A stretch of 64,000 nucleotides of DNA, taken from positions 2,480,001-2,544,000 of the forward strand of contig NZ_CP121671.1 of NCBI RefSeq assembly GCF_029714185.1, written 5' to 3'. The notes beneath the pieces are model-generated. The model was not told the origin of the DNA. It ran no database searches and saw only the letters and a program-made list of their open reading frames with translations. The position numbers were made by a program, and so were the translations under genes. The stretch comes from Halobacillus naozhouensis. GTDB taxonomy: Bacteria; Bacillota; Bacilli; Bacillales; Halobacillaceae. Of this stretch, positions 1 through 7,823 are shown one piece after another (the stretch's first letter is position 1; every line of letters starts with the position of its first letter).

Positions 1-58
1 CATATTCCACACCCCAAATCCTTTGTCTTCACTATCTTGCTAAACATTAACGTTACAC

Positions 59-82
59 TTATCTACAATTACCTGTAGATAA
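59..82. promoter_or_regulatory. Inverted pair of DnaA-box-like 9-mers upstream of sda
   Basis: TTATCTACA (59-67) and its exact reverse complement TGTAGATAA (74-82) are separated by 6 bp. Each differs at one base from the Bacillus DnaA box TTATCCACA. In B. subtilis sda transcription is controlled by DnaA through boxes at its promoter, so DnaA binding is the simplest reading. A dimeric repressor operator is the alternative because the repeat is perfectly symmetric. Confidence 0.5.
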
Positions 83-138
83 ATGGTGTATTGTAGGCTA
101 TCTATGAAACATGGTAAGGTAAACGTGCATTACTTAAC

Positions 139-144
139 TATACT
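139..144 (+). promoter_or_regulatory. Probable -10 element of sda
   Basis: TATACT lies 43 nt before the sda start codon and just upstream of the Shine-Dalgarno sequence. No good -35 hexamer is visible 16-18 bp upstream, so an activator or weak core promoter is possible. The call rests on the -10 match and position only. Confidence 0.35.
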
Positions 145-164
145 CTTTAATAAACAGGAGGTGG

Positions 165-182
165 CTGCCACAAAAGTGGCAG
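165..182 (+). promoter_or_regulatory. Hairpin between sda Shine-Dalgarno and start codon
   Basis: CTGCCAC (165-171), AAAA loop (172-175) and GTGGCAG (176-182) form a perfect 7-bp stem. Without the hairpin, AGGAGG (156-161) would sit 7 nt from the ATG, the normal distance. An alternative fold pairs GTGG (161-164), which overlaps the ribosome site, with CCAC (168-171). The two folds exclude each other. Confidence 0.6.
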
Positions 183-186
183 AGAG

Positions 187-339
187 ATGAAGCAATTATC
201 TGATACCCTGTTACTACAATCTTACCACAAAGCTATCGAACTCAATCTATCACAAGATTTTATTAAACAAATCGAAGAAGAAATACACGAACGCTCTATT
301 GCCCATTTAATTAATAAGAAATTAAATCATGTAGGATAA
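187..339 (+). CDS. sda: Sporulation checkpoint inhibitor Sda, 50 aa
   Basis: Sda blocks autophosphorylation of the sporulation kinases KinA/KinB when replication is disturbed, so Spo0A is not phosphorylated. The product starts MKQLSDTLLLQSYHKA and continues with the helical-hairpin pattern of Sda, including SQDFIKQIEEEI and RSIAHLI. B. subtilis Sda is about 46-52 aa, so the length fits. ATG at 187 is the only usable start in frame. The Shine-Dalgarno AGGAGG (156-161) is 25 nt upstream, with a perfect 7-bp hairpin (165-182) filling most of the gap. DnaA-like boxes lie upstream and a strong terminator follows at 373-404, so the gene is probably monocistronic. Confidence 0.9.
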   Translation: MKQLSDTLLLQSYHKAIELNLSQDFIKQIEEEIHERSIAHLINKKLNHVG

Positions 340-372
340 AAGTGGAACCACCTACAAATACTGAGAATTATC

Positions 373-404
373 AACTCGTTTCCAGGGGAGGAAACGAGTT
401 TTTT
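373..404 (+). terminator. Rho-independent terminator of sda
   Basis: An 11-bp perfect stem AACTCGTTTCC (373-383) / GGAAACGAGTT (390-400), 6-nt loop, followed by a T run. It separates sda from the mrp operon. Confidence 0.9.
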
Positions 405-595
405 ATTTATATTTTCTTTCTTTACTTTTGTCGTGTCTCTACTTATTTAAAAGAATTGTCAAAAATACTCCATGATTCATTATCTGAAAGTAGTATTCAG
501 TTGAATATTCCTTTACTTTTTGATTACAATTGAGTGAAGTAACATTTGCTTGAACGATATCACTTTTGAACTTAGCCAGAGGGAGGAACAACTAG
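405..595. other. AT-rich leader of the mrp operon
   Basis: There is no convincing gene here: a reading frame at 342-533 runs through the sda terminator and has no family resemblance. The mrp promoter should lie here, but I cannot choose a clear -35/-10 pair. The Shine-Dalgarno of mrpA is GGGAGG at 581-586. Confidence 0.4.
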
Positions 596-2932
596 ATGCT
601 ATTGGCTGTACTATTGCCTTTTATTATTGCCATTTTTATCCCATTCCTAAGCAAATGGAAAGATAAATTTCATACTGGCTTCATTGTAACCGCTGTACCC
701 ACTGTGATTTTTATTTATTTTGCTCAATTTTTAGGTTCGGGATTTGATCCGGTATCAAGAGAATATACTTGGATACCATCGTTAAATATGAATATCGTCT
801 TTTATTTAGACGGATTGAGCTTATTATTTGTTCTGCTAATAAGCGGAATCGGTTCCCTAGTTGCTTTTTATTCGATCTATTATCTACATAAATCAGAGCA
901 GCTAGGACATTTTTACGTTTACTTTCTATTATTTATGGGATCGATGTTAGGAGTAGTCCTTTCCGATAACGTGTTCGTGCTATATACGTTTTGGGAGTTT
1001 ACTTCGTTGTCATCCTTCTTACTTATTGGTTATTGGCACTATAAAGAGGGATCTAGATACGGTGCCCTAAAGTCAATGTTGATCACTGTATTTGGCGGTC
1101 TCAGCTTACTGGGTGCCTTAGTTTTCATGAGTGTGATTACAGGGACATCAAGCATTCAGCAGATGATTCTTCAGCAGGAGCTTATTCTGAATCACCAATT
1201 CTTCCCTCTAATCCTTGTTTTAATTTTATTAGGTGCTTTTACAAAGTCGGCACAGTTTCCATTTCATATCTGGCTGCCAGATGCAATGGAGGCTCCAACT
1301 CCTGTCAGTGCGTACCTGCACTCGGCAACAATGGTTAAAGCCGGACTCTTTTTAGTGGCCAGATTTTCACCTATGTTATCAACATCTGATTGGTTTTTTA
1401 TCATTGTCTCAAGTGTTGGGATTGTTACACTATGTTGGGGGTCCTATATGGCCGTACGTCAAACCGATCTCAAAGCCATCCTGGCCTTCTCGACAATCAG
1501 TCAACTTGGAATGATTATGGCCATGCTTGGATTTGGAACAAAGGTTGCCGTATTTGCAGCCGTCTTCCACATCTTGAATCATGCAACCTTTAAAGGAAGC
1601 TTGTTTATGGTCGCCGGGATTGTTGATCATGAAACAGGTTCGCGCGATATTCGTAAACTTGGTGGACTGATGACATTCCTTCCGATCACTGCAACATTAG
1701 CCCTGTTCGCTTCCTTTTCTATGGCAGGTGTCCCATTGCCATTCTTAAACGGGTTTTACAGTAAAGAATTATTCTTTGATTCTGCAATTCATTTACAACA
1801 AACTACAACTGGATTCATTGCTTTTCTAAAAACAGCCTTCCCTTACCTGGCCGTTTTCGGAAGTATCTTCACGTTCGTCTATTCTATGTATTTCTTTTTC
1901 GGGACATTCAGAGGGAAAGCGAACGTGCACGAGCTTCCTAAGAAGCCGCATGAAGCACCATTTGGAATGCTCGTATCACCGATGATCTTAGTGGCTGGAG
2001 TCATTGTCATTGGACTCTTTCCTCAATTGATCAATGAACCCTTGATCGCCCATGCGGCTTCAGCCGTAAAAGGCTTTGATCTTCCTGGTCATCACATAGC
2101 CTTTTGGCATGGAATTAAACTGCCGCTGATTATGTCACTGACCGTGATCGTATTTGGTACGGTTCTTGTCCTATCTATGAGTAAATGGCAAGGAATCTAC
2201 CGGTTTATCCCTGGGGGCTTAAGCCTCAATAAATTCTATGATGGACTCGTTGATCGAACAGTAGAATACTCTTCTGCTTTAACTAAGGGCTATATGAACG
2301 GTTCGATCGGTCGGTATGTCCGCTTAATTGTAGGAGCGATTATTATTGGCAGCTTCGGCATCATGATAGCAACAAATGGGTTTCGTCTGGAAACTGGGAA
2401 CCTTGCCGAAGTGACTATAACAGAATTGTTTGTGGCAGTGATGATGGTCATTGCCGCTATCGGCACGATCATAGTCAGAAACCGAATTGCTGCGATTCTC
2501 ATTTTAGGGGTTGTAGGATATGGTCTCTCGCTCTTGTTCGTCATCTATCGAGCTCCCGACCTGGCTCTGACTCAATTTATTATCGAAACCGTTACACTGG
2601 CCCTGTTCTTGCTTGTGTTTTATCACTTGCCCAAGTTTGAGAACCATACTCAATCCGCAAAGACTAAAACTGTTAATTTAATTATCTCAATCGGCTTTGG
2701 AGCCCTCATGACGATGGTGGCCATTTCTGCCCATAGCAGCAAGATGTTTGATTCGATTGCCAGTTATTTTATCGAAAACTCTTATAAACTCGGCGGTGGA
2801 GATAATATTGTTAATGTGATTCTAGTGGACATGCGCGGACTGGATACATTGTTTGAAATTACTGTACTTGGAATAGCCGCGATGGCCATCTATGGACTGA
2901 TTCGATTACGTGGAAACAGGAAGGGGGATTAA
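596..2932 (+). CDS. mrpA: Na+/H+ antiporter subunit MrpA (MnhA), 778 aa
   Basis: Largest subunit of the multi-subunit Mrp cation/proton antiporter in the cell membrane, related to the NuoL subunit of complex I. The antiporter-like domain has the conserved Glu in FWEFTS (about residue 134) and Lys in FTKSAQFPFHIW (about 217). The C-terminal third carries the MrpA-specific part: the DUF4040/MbhD-like segment ending FYHLPK and the MbhE-like segment GGGDNIVNVILVD. It is slightly shorter than B. subtilis MrpA (about 800 aa). The usual loop motif PPFNGF reads PLPFLNGF. It is first gene of the operon; mrpC follows after 3 nt and mrpB is absent. Confidence 0.95.
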   Translation: MLLAVLLPFIIAIFIPFLSKWKDKFHTGFIVTAVPTVIFIYFAQFLGSGFDPVSREYTWIPSLNMNIVFYLDGLSLLFVLLISGIGSLVAFYSIYYLHKSEQLGHFYVYFLLFMGSMLGVVLSDNVFVLYTFWEFTSLSSFLLIGYWHYKEGSRYGALKSMLITVFGGLSLLGALVFMSVITGTSSIQQMILQQELILNHQFFPLILVLILLGAFTKSAQFPFHIWLPDAMEAPTPVSAYLHSATMVKAGLFLVARFSPMLSTSDWFFIIVSSVGIVTLCWGSYMAVRQTDLKAILAFSTISQLGMIMAMLGFGTKVAVFAAVFHILNHATFKGSLFMVAGIVDHETGSRDIRKLGGLMTFLPITATLALFASFSMAGVPLPFLNGFYSKELFFDSAIHLQQTTTGFIAFLKTAFPYLAVFGSIFTFVYSMYFFFGTFRGKANVHELPKKPHEAPFGMLVSPMILVAGVIVIGLFPQLINEPLIAHAASAVKGFDLPGHHIAFWHGIKLPLIMSLTVIVFGTVLVLSMSKWQGIYRFIPGGLSLNKFYDGLVDRTVEYSSALTKGYMNGSIGRYVRLIVGAIIIGSFGIMIATNGFRLETGNLAEVTITELFVAVMMVIAAIGTIIVRNRIAAILILGVVGYGLSLLFVIYRAPDLALTQFIIETVTLALFLLVFYHLPKFENHTQSAKTKTVNLIISIGFGALMTMVAISAHSSKMFDSIASYFIENSYKLGGGDNIVNVILVDMRGLDTLFEITVLGIAAMAIYGLIRLRGNRKGD

Positions 2933-2935
2933 ATC

Positions 2936-3274
2936 ATGGAAATCGTTATGGCCGTTCTTGCTGGTATTTTATTTACCACAGCCGTTTATAACCTCCTCCA
3001 GAAGCAGATGCTTCGTATTATCATAGGTACAGCGCTGCTTTCTCACGGTGCACATTTATTTATCCTGACTATGGGAGAGCTGAAAAGAGATAAACCACCT
3101 ATTCTTTCGGAAGGGGTTGAAAATTATACGGACCCGCTTCCACAAGCATTAATTCTCACTTCCATTGTGATCAGCTTTGGGATCACGAGTTTATTACTCG
3201 TCCTAGCTTATCGAACATCTAAAATCAATGGTACAGATAATATGGAGCAATTGAGAGGTAACGATTATGAGTAA
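2936..3274 (+). CDS. mrpC: Na+/H+ antiporter subunit MrpC, 112 aa
   Basis: A small three-helix membrane subunit homologous to NuoK. Family features include QKQMLRIIIGTALLSHGAHLFI and DPLPQALILTSIVISFG, where the second segment is the conserved MrpC/NuoK signature. Length equals that of B. subtilis MrpC (113 aa). The Shine-Dalgarno AAGGGGG (2921-2927) lies inside the end of mrpA and gives an 8-nt spacing to ATG 2936. In standard operons mrpB sits between mrpA and mrpC; here there are only 3 nt. The stop overlaps the mrpD start by 8 nt. Confidence 0.95.
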   Translation: MEIVMAVLAGILFTTAVYNLLQKQMLRIIIGTALLSHGAHLFILTMGELKRDKPPILSEGVENYTDPLPQALILTSIVISFGITSLLLVLAYRTSKINGTDNMEQLRGNDYE

Positions 3275-4751
3275 TTTAATATCACTTCCCATTATCCTGC
3301 CGCTTCTGGCAGGAATTATAGTCGCATTTTTTGCAAATAAGTTACCGCTGGCACGAGCGATATCAAAAGTGATTGCTTTAACAAACCTGGCTGTGACCGG
3401 TTTTATTCTTTATCGAATTTACCAAAATGGACCCATTATTCTTGAAACCGGTGACTGGGCAGCTCCCTATGGCATTATCCTCGTAGGGGACATGTTATCG
3501 ATAACGCTCGCTTTCACTACCAACCTTGTCGCCGTTGCCTGCGTTTTTTATGCATCAAAATCCTTGACGGAACAACAGGAATCTTATTATTTTTACAGCT
3601 TTTTCTTCTTGTTGATTACTGGGGTCAGTGGTGCATTTATAACAGGGGATATTTTCAACCTGTTTGTGTTTTTTGAAGTGTTGCTGATGGCATCCTATGG
3701 CCTAATCGTGCTTGGAAATGGACGAGCTCAACTTCGTGAGTCGATGAAATATGTATTGATCAATCTGTTTTCTTCCATGGTTTTTGTCACAACAGTTTCT
3801 TTCTTGTATTCGGTTGTAGGAACATTGAATATGGCTCACATTGCTGAGCGTGTTCAGGAAGTGGATCAGCAAGGAATCCTGACGACAATCGGTATTTTAT
3901 TATTCTTTGTGTTTGCCACGAAGGCAGCCGTCTTTCCATTGTATTATTGGCTCCCCAACTCCTATAGCGCGCCCAACCCTGTTGTATCAGCATTATTTGG
4001 GGCTTTATTGACGAAAGTAGGAATTTATTCGATCCTAAGAGTTTTCACATTGATCTTTGCCTGGGAAGCAGATTTAACCCATACCCTCTTCATTTATTTA
4101 GCAGCTTTCACAATGATTTTTGGTGTGATCGGTGCTTTATCAACGAATAATATAAAATTGATTATGGCTTACAATATTATTCCAGCAGTAGGGTTTATGA
4201 TAATGGGGATAGGTATTTTTACGGAAACATCGATCAGTGGTACGGTTTACTATTTAATTCATGATATGGTGATCAAGGCCGCATTCTTTTTATTAATTGG
4301 AGTTATCGTCTACGCAGCCGGAACCTCCGACTTAAGAAAAATAAAAGGGTTGATTCATCATTACCCTGTGCTCGGCTGGTTTTTCTTTATTGCCACTCTC
4401 GTCCTTGCAGGTATTCCTCCGTTTAGCGGATTCATTGGAAAGCTTCTCCTCATCCGGGGAGCCTTGGCTCAGGAGGAGATTTTGATTGTCATTGTTGCTC
4501 TCATCTCCAGCCTGCTCATTCTCTTTTCCATGATCAGAATCTTTATTCAAGGATTCTGGGGAGAGAAAACACAGCTTGCTCATCCTGAGCGAAAGCAGGC
4601 TGCCAATAAGATGACCTGGCCAATTGGATTTCTGTTATCCATTTCTGTGCTTCTCGGGGTAGGGGCTGAGTGGTTTTACCCTTCTGTTGAATGGATAGGT
4701 GAATATTTAATGAATCCGCAAATTTATATCGATTCTGTTCTAAAGGAGTAG
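3267..4751 (+). CDS. mrpD: Na+/H+ antiporter subunit MrpD, 494 aa
   Basis: Second antiporter-like subunit (NuoM/NuoN homologue) with about 14 membrane helices. The essential transport Glu is in VFFEVLLMAS at residue 137, the same position as in Bacillus MrpD. The Lys motif follows in FATKAAVFPLYYWLPNSYSAPNPV, and the later IPPFSGFIGKLLLI motif is intact. Length matches B. subtilis MrpD (493 aa). Translation is probably coupled to mrpC, since the frames overlap by 8 nt. Confidence 0.95.
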   Translation: MSNLISLPIILPLLAGIIVAFFANKLPLARAISKVIALTNLAVTGFILYRIYQNGPIILETGDWAAPYGIILVGDMLSITLAFTTNLVAVACVFYASKSLTEQQESYYFYSFFFLLITGVSGAFITGDIFNLFVFFEVLLMASYGLIVLGNGRAQLRESMKYVLINLFSSMVFVTTVSFLYSVVGTLNMAHIAERVQEVDQQGILTTIGILLFFVFATKAAVFPLYYWLPNSYSAPNPVVSALFGALLTKVGIYSILRVFTLIFAWEADLTHTLFIYLAAFTMIFGVIGALSTNNIKLIMAYNIIPAVGFMIMGIGIFTETSISGTVYYLIHDMVIKAAFFLLIGVIVYAAGTSDLRKIKGLIHHYPVLGWFFFIATLVLAGIPPFSGFIGKLLLIRGALAQEEILIVIVALISSLLILFSMIRIFIQGFWGEKTQLAHPERKQAANKMTWPIGFLLSISVLLGVGAEWFYPSVEWIGEYLMNPQIYIDSVLKE

Positions 4752-4758
4752 AAAGCTT

Positions 4759-5235
4759 ATGCCATTTCAAATCGTCATCAATTTGATTTTAGCTGCGATG
4801 TGGATGTTTTTAAGTGAAACTTACAATGTTAAAACATTCATTGTCGGCTACCTATTAGGAATTGCCCTGCTCTTTTTATTGCAACGATTCATTCCTGATG
4901 CTTTTTACATGAAAAAAGCAGGTAAAGTCATTAAATTAATTTTATTATTTATTCGCGAGCTTATACTATCAAATATTGATATTGTCAAACACGTTTATCG
5001 TCCAAAGCTTGATATTCAGCCTGGGATTTTTGCTCTTCCTACCGAGTTAAAAAGTAATTGGGAGATTACGCTGTTAGCAAATTTGATAACTTTAACTCCT
5101 GGAACTTTATCCTTAGTCATTAGTGATGATTATTCCGTCATCTATGTCCATGCGATGGATATTGCTGATGTCGAAGAGTCAATAAGCGAGATTAAGGAAA
5201 CATTTGAGAAAGCCATCATGGAGGTGACTCGCTAA
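4759..5235 (+). CDS. mrpE: Na+/H+ antiporter subunit MrpE, 158 aa
   Basis: Membrane subunit with two N-terminal helices and a cytosolic C-terminal domain. Typical features are the WMFLSETYNVKTFIVGYLLG start, KHVYRPKLDIQPGIFALPTELKS and LLANLITLTPGTLSL. Length is identical to B. subtilis MrpE (158 aa). MrpE is unique to Mrp complexes and is required for transport in Bacillus. It lies 7 nt after mrpD; its TAA stop overlaps the mrpF ATG as TAATG. Confidence 0.93.
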   Translation: MPFQIVINLILAAMWMFLSETYNVKTFIVGYLLGIALLFLLQRFIPDAFYMKKAGKVIKLILLFIRELILSNIDIVKHVYRPKLDIQPGIFALPTELKSNWEITLLANLITLTPGTLSLVISDDYSVIYVHAMDIADVEESISEIKETFEKAIMEVTR

Positions 5236-5546
5236 TGGGAGATATTTTAAATCTCACCCAATCACTTATCGACATCTCTGTGATTATCGCAATCATAGGT
5301 GTTTCTATTTCCTTGCTTTTGCTTCTTTATCGCACGGTGAAGGGACCGACCAATTCGGACCGTGCTGTGGCCCTTGACACCATTGGGGTTAACATTATGG
5401 CACTTGCAGGATTAATCGCCATCCACCTCGTAACCACTAAAGTAAATGATGTCATTTTGCTTATCGGAATCTTGCTGTTCATTGGAAATGTAGGATTGGC
5501 CAAATTTCTAGAAAAGGGTGTTATTATTGAGCGGGATATGGATTAA
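5235..5546 (+). CDS. mrpF: Na+/H+ antiporter subunit MrpF, 103 aa
   Basis: Three-helix membrane subunit. The family motif RTVKGPTNSDRAVALDTIGVN is present. B. subtilis MrpF is 94 aa; the extra residues here are at the N-terminus (MGDILNLTQSL). ATG 5235 overlaps the mrpE stop, with GAGGTG (5221-5226) as ribosome site. Confidence 0.92.
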   Translation: MGDILNLTQSLIDISVIIAIIGVSISLLLLLYRTVKGPTNSDRAVALDTIGVNIMALAGLIAIHLVTTKVNDVILLIGILLFIGNVGLAKFLEKGVIIERDMD

Positions 5547-5898
5547 CGCTGTACTTGATATTCTGATTTGTCTTTGTCTGCTCTTTGGGACATTTTTTAT
5601 AGTGTCTACGGCTTTAGGTGTGTTAAGATTTCCAGACGTGTACACACGACTTCACGCAGCCACTAAGAGCTCAACGTTAGGAATTACGGGTATTCTTATC
5701 GGGGCTTTCCTGTTTATGTACGTTGAGCATGGGATTGTCAGCGGAAAGTTATTGTTGGGCATCCTTTTCATCCTGTTAACAGCCCCAGTTACAGGGCATG
5801 TTCTTGGGAGGTCTGCTTACTATAGTCGAGTTCCTTTAAGTGATAAAAGTGTTGAAGATGAATATAAAAGTAATTTAGAAAAAGTAAAAGAACACTAA
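5527..5898 (+). CDS. mrpG: Na+/H+ antiporter subunit MrpG, about 123 aa, UUG start
   Basis: Last Mrp subunit, three membrane helices. The signature LRFPDVYTRLHAATKSSTLG and the TAPVTGHVLGRSAYYSRVPL motif are present. I place the start at TTG 5527 because AAAGGG (5513-5518) then lies at a normal distance. A GTG at 5518 is in frame but leaves no room for a ribosome site. The frame overlaps mrpF by 20 nt. A terminator follows. Confidence 0.9.
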   Translation: MSGIWINAVLDILICLCLLFGTFFIVSTALGVLRFPDVYTRLHAATKSSTLGITGILIGAFLFMYVEHGIVSGKLLLGILFILLTAPVTGHVLGRSAYYSRVPLSDKSVEDEYKSNLEKVKEH

Positions 5899-5912
5899 AT
5901 CGTACTACTAGC

Positions 5913-5942
5913 AAAGAAGCCGGATATCCCGGCTTCTTTTTT
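5913..5942 (+). terminator. Terminator of the mrp operon
   Basis: Perfect stem AAAGAAGCCGG (5913-5923) / CCGGCTTCTTT (5929-5939), 5-nt loop, then T residues. Confidence 0.92.
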
Positions 5943-5963
5943 AATCTTACTTTTTCTTTACTG

Positions 5964-5997
5964 TACAAGCACAGGGACACGCCTGCGCACATACACT
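5964..5997 (+). promoter_or_regulatory. Probable sigma-E type promoter of sigK
   Basis: CATACACT (5990-5997) matches the sigma-E -10 consensus CATACANT. The -35 region about 14-15 bp upstream contains AGCACAGG. GGGACAC (5974-5980) resembles a SpoIIID site. In B. subtilis sigK is transcribed by sigma-E with SpoIIID as activator. Gene context supports the call, but the -35 is weak. Confidence 0.55.
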
Positions 5998-6039
5998 TGT
6001 GATAGGCACGAGCCTAATACTTACGGAGGTGTGTGCATT

Positions 6040-6753
6040 GTGAGCAGTCTAATCGCTTCCATACTTTATTTCTTTAAGGAATCGCTTCTATTCATGTCGT
6101 ATGTCAAAAATCAGGCTTTCCCCAACCCACTGTCGAAAGAGGAAGAGGCCAGACAGCTTAAACTTATGGAGGAAGGCAGCCGCGAAGCAAGAGACACTTT
6201 AATTGAGCATAATTTAAGACTCGTAGCTCATATTGTCAAAAAGTTTGAAAATACAAAGGAGGATTTCGAGGATTTAATTTCAATTGGAACGATAGGTTTG
6301 ATAAAAGGCATAGAGAGCTATTCTACGGGGAAGGGAACCAAATTGGCCACGTATGCTGCAAGATGTATTGAAAATGAAATCCTGATGCATTTACGTTCCA
6401 CTAAGAAGATGAATAAAGACATCTCTTTGCAAGATCCGATCGGTCATGACAAAGAAGGAAATGAATTAAACTTGCTCGATATTTTGCAAGCAGATGTCGA
6501 GGATATTGTGGAAGAAATACAGCTTCACATGGAGCTTGAACAAATCAAGGAGTTTATCACCGTATTAGATGAACGGGAAAAAGAGGTGATTGTTTTCCGT
6601 TACGGACTTGGAGACACTGATGAGCGAACCCAGCGGGAGATTGCTAAGGAGCTTGGCATTTCGAGAAGCTATGTTTCCCGAATCGAGAAGAGAGCCTTAA
6701 TGAAAATCTTTCATGAATTTTATAAACAAAGCAAACAAGGTAAATCTTCTTAA
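6040..6753 (+). CDS. sigK: Mother-cell sporulation factor pro-sigma-K, 237 aa, intact
   Basis: Late mother-cell RNA polymerase sigma factor that directs coat and maturation genes. Sigma70 region 2 (NLRLVAHIVKKFEN to RSTKKMNKD) and the C-terminal helix-turn-helix QREIAKELGISRSYVSRIEKRALMK are present. I choose GTG 6040: GGAGGT (6025-6030) is 9 nt upstream, and this start gives exactly 20 residues before YVKNQAF, matching the pro-sequence removed by SpoIVFB in B. subtilis. A start at GTG 6031 would have no ribosome site. The gene is one continuous frame, with no skin-type insertion. The cognate protease gene spoIVFB is in the same window. Confidence 0.95.
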   Translation: MSSLIASILYFFKESLLFMSYVKNQAFPNPLSKEEEARQLKLMEEGSREARDTLIEHNLRLVAHIVKKFENTKEDFEDLISIGTIGLIKGIESYSTGKGTKLATYAARCIENEILMHLRSTKKMNKDISLQDPIGHDKEGNELNLLDILQADVEDIVEEIQLHMELEQIKEFITVLDEREKEVIVFRYGLGDTDERTQREIAKELGISRSYVSRIEKRALMKIFHEFYKQSKQGKSS

Positions 6754-6782
6754 CAACAGTTTCTGGCTAGGAAACATAAGTA

Positions 6783-6806
6783 AAGCCACTGCACAGGCAG
6801 TGGCTT
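6783..6806. terminator. Convergent terminator between sigK and yrhC
   Basis: Perfect 10-bp stem AAGCCACTGC (6783-6792) / GCAGTGGCTT (6797-6806) with ACAG loop. It abuts the yrhC stop codon on the minus strand and follows sigK on the plus strand. T runs are modest on both sides. Confidence 0.75.
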
Positions 6807-7034
6807 CTATTCTTCAAGTAAACGCTGGCGCAGTTTCTTCAACTTGAGAACTAGCATAAATGCGGAACCTAATAACCCTGCGATCATGACTAGCAAATAA
6901 AGATAAGCTGAAGAATGATATTCATAGATACTTATCAGTACGCCAATATATAAATAGCTGCTCAATATGAGTAACGTTAACGTAAAACGTTTATAATCTG
7001 TAATTTTGTTCTCGATCGATTCGGCAGACTTCAT
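6807..7034 (-). CDS. yrhC: YrhC-family small membrane protein, 75 aa
   Basis: Two predicted membrane helices (about residues 17-38 and 44-63: LTLLILSSYLYIGVLISIY and LYLLVMIAGLLGSAFMLVL) followed by a basic KLKKLRQR tail. Size, topology and position downstream of mtnN match B. subtilis YrhC, whose function is unknown. In B. subtilis mccA and mccB lie between mtnN and yrhC; here only a 66-nt gap does. Confidence 0.8.
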   Translation of the reverse strand: MKSAESIENKITDYKRFTLTLLILSSYLYIGVLISIYEYHSSAYLYLLVMIAGLLGSAFMLVLKLKKLRQRLLEE

Positions 7035-7100
7035 AATGCCACCTCCTGCACGTACAACTATAGTAACATATCTATAGTCAAACAGGAGCGGTAATTTCTT

Positions 7101-7793
7101 CTAGTCTAGTGATGAAAGCATCTTCATGATCATCGTTGCAGCATTCGTTGCCGCCTTTGGAAGGAATTGGTCAAATGAAATGGAAGATTCCTTCCCAGCG
7201 ATGTCTGAAAGAGCCCGGATCACAACGAAGGGCGTACTATATTTATAGCATACCTGGGCGATCGCTGCGGCTTCCATCTCTGCAGCAATCATCTCAGGGA
7301 ATTTACCTCGTACAAAGTTGACACGAGCTTCCTCTTGCATAAAAGAATCACCTGTAGCAATGATCCCTTTTTTCGCCTTCGCATCTGTTGACTTCACGGC
7401 CTCCATCGCCTTCTCCATCAAAACAGAATCTGCCGGATACATAGCGGGTAGTCCAGGAACTTGTCCGTATTCATATTTAAAGGCTGTCACATCCACATCG
7501 TGATGAGTAACCAGTGTAGAAATCACCAGATCTCCGACTTCCAGTTCCTTCGCAAATCCTCCCGCTGAACCCGTATTAATAACGCGATCAATGGTAAACC
7601 TTTCATGCAAAATCGTCGTTGCAATTGCAGCATTTACTTTTCCAATTCCTGATTTTAGCAGGACAACTGGCTGATCACATAATAAGCCTTTTATAAACAC
7701 ACTCCCTGCCGCTTCGACGGTTTCCTCCATGGTCATTTTGTTTTTTAGTAGTTCTATTTCTTCGTCCATTGCTCCGATTATTCCGATCGCCAT
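7101..7793 (-). CDS. mtnN: 5'-methylthioadenosine/S-adenosylhomocysteine nucleosidase, 230 aa
   Basis: Cleaves adenine from methylthioadenosine and S-adenosylhomocysteine, feeding methionine salvage and the activated methyl cycle. Family motifs: MAIGIIGAMDEEIELL at the N-terminus, NTGSAGGFAKELEVGDLV, AAEMEAAAIAQVC (ribose/methionine site with catalytic Glu region) and VVIRALSDIAGKE (catalytic Asp). Length is normal. It is 30 nt downstream of yrrS, so probably co-transcribed. Confidence 0.95.
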   Translation of the reverse strand: MAIGIIGAMDEEIELLKNKMTMEETVEAAGSVFIKGLLCDQPVVLLKSGIGKVNAAIATTILHERFTIDRVINTGSAGGFAKELEVGDLVISTLVTHHDVDVTAFKYEYGQVPGLPAMYPADSVLMEKAMEAVKSTDAKAKKGIIATGDSFMQEEARVNFVRGKFPEMIAAEMEAAAIAQVCYKYSTPFVVIRALSDIAGKESSISFDQFLPKAATNAATMIMKMLSSLD

Positions 7794-7823
7794 GCTTTAG
7801 CTCTCCTTCGCTTAGTCCATTTT

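Noticed and set aside
342..533. 63-aa reading frame after sda
   Set aside because: It begins right after sda, runs through the sda terminator hairpin and has no family resemblance or ribosome site.
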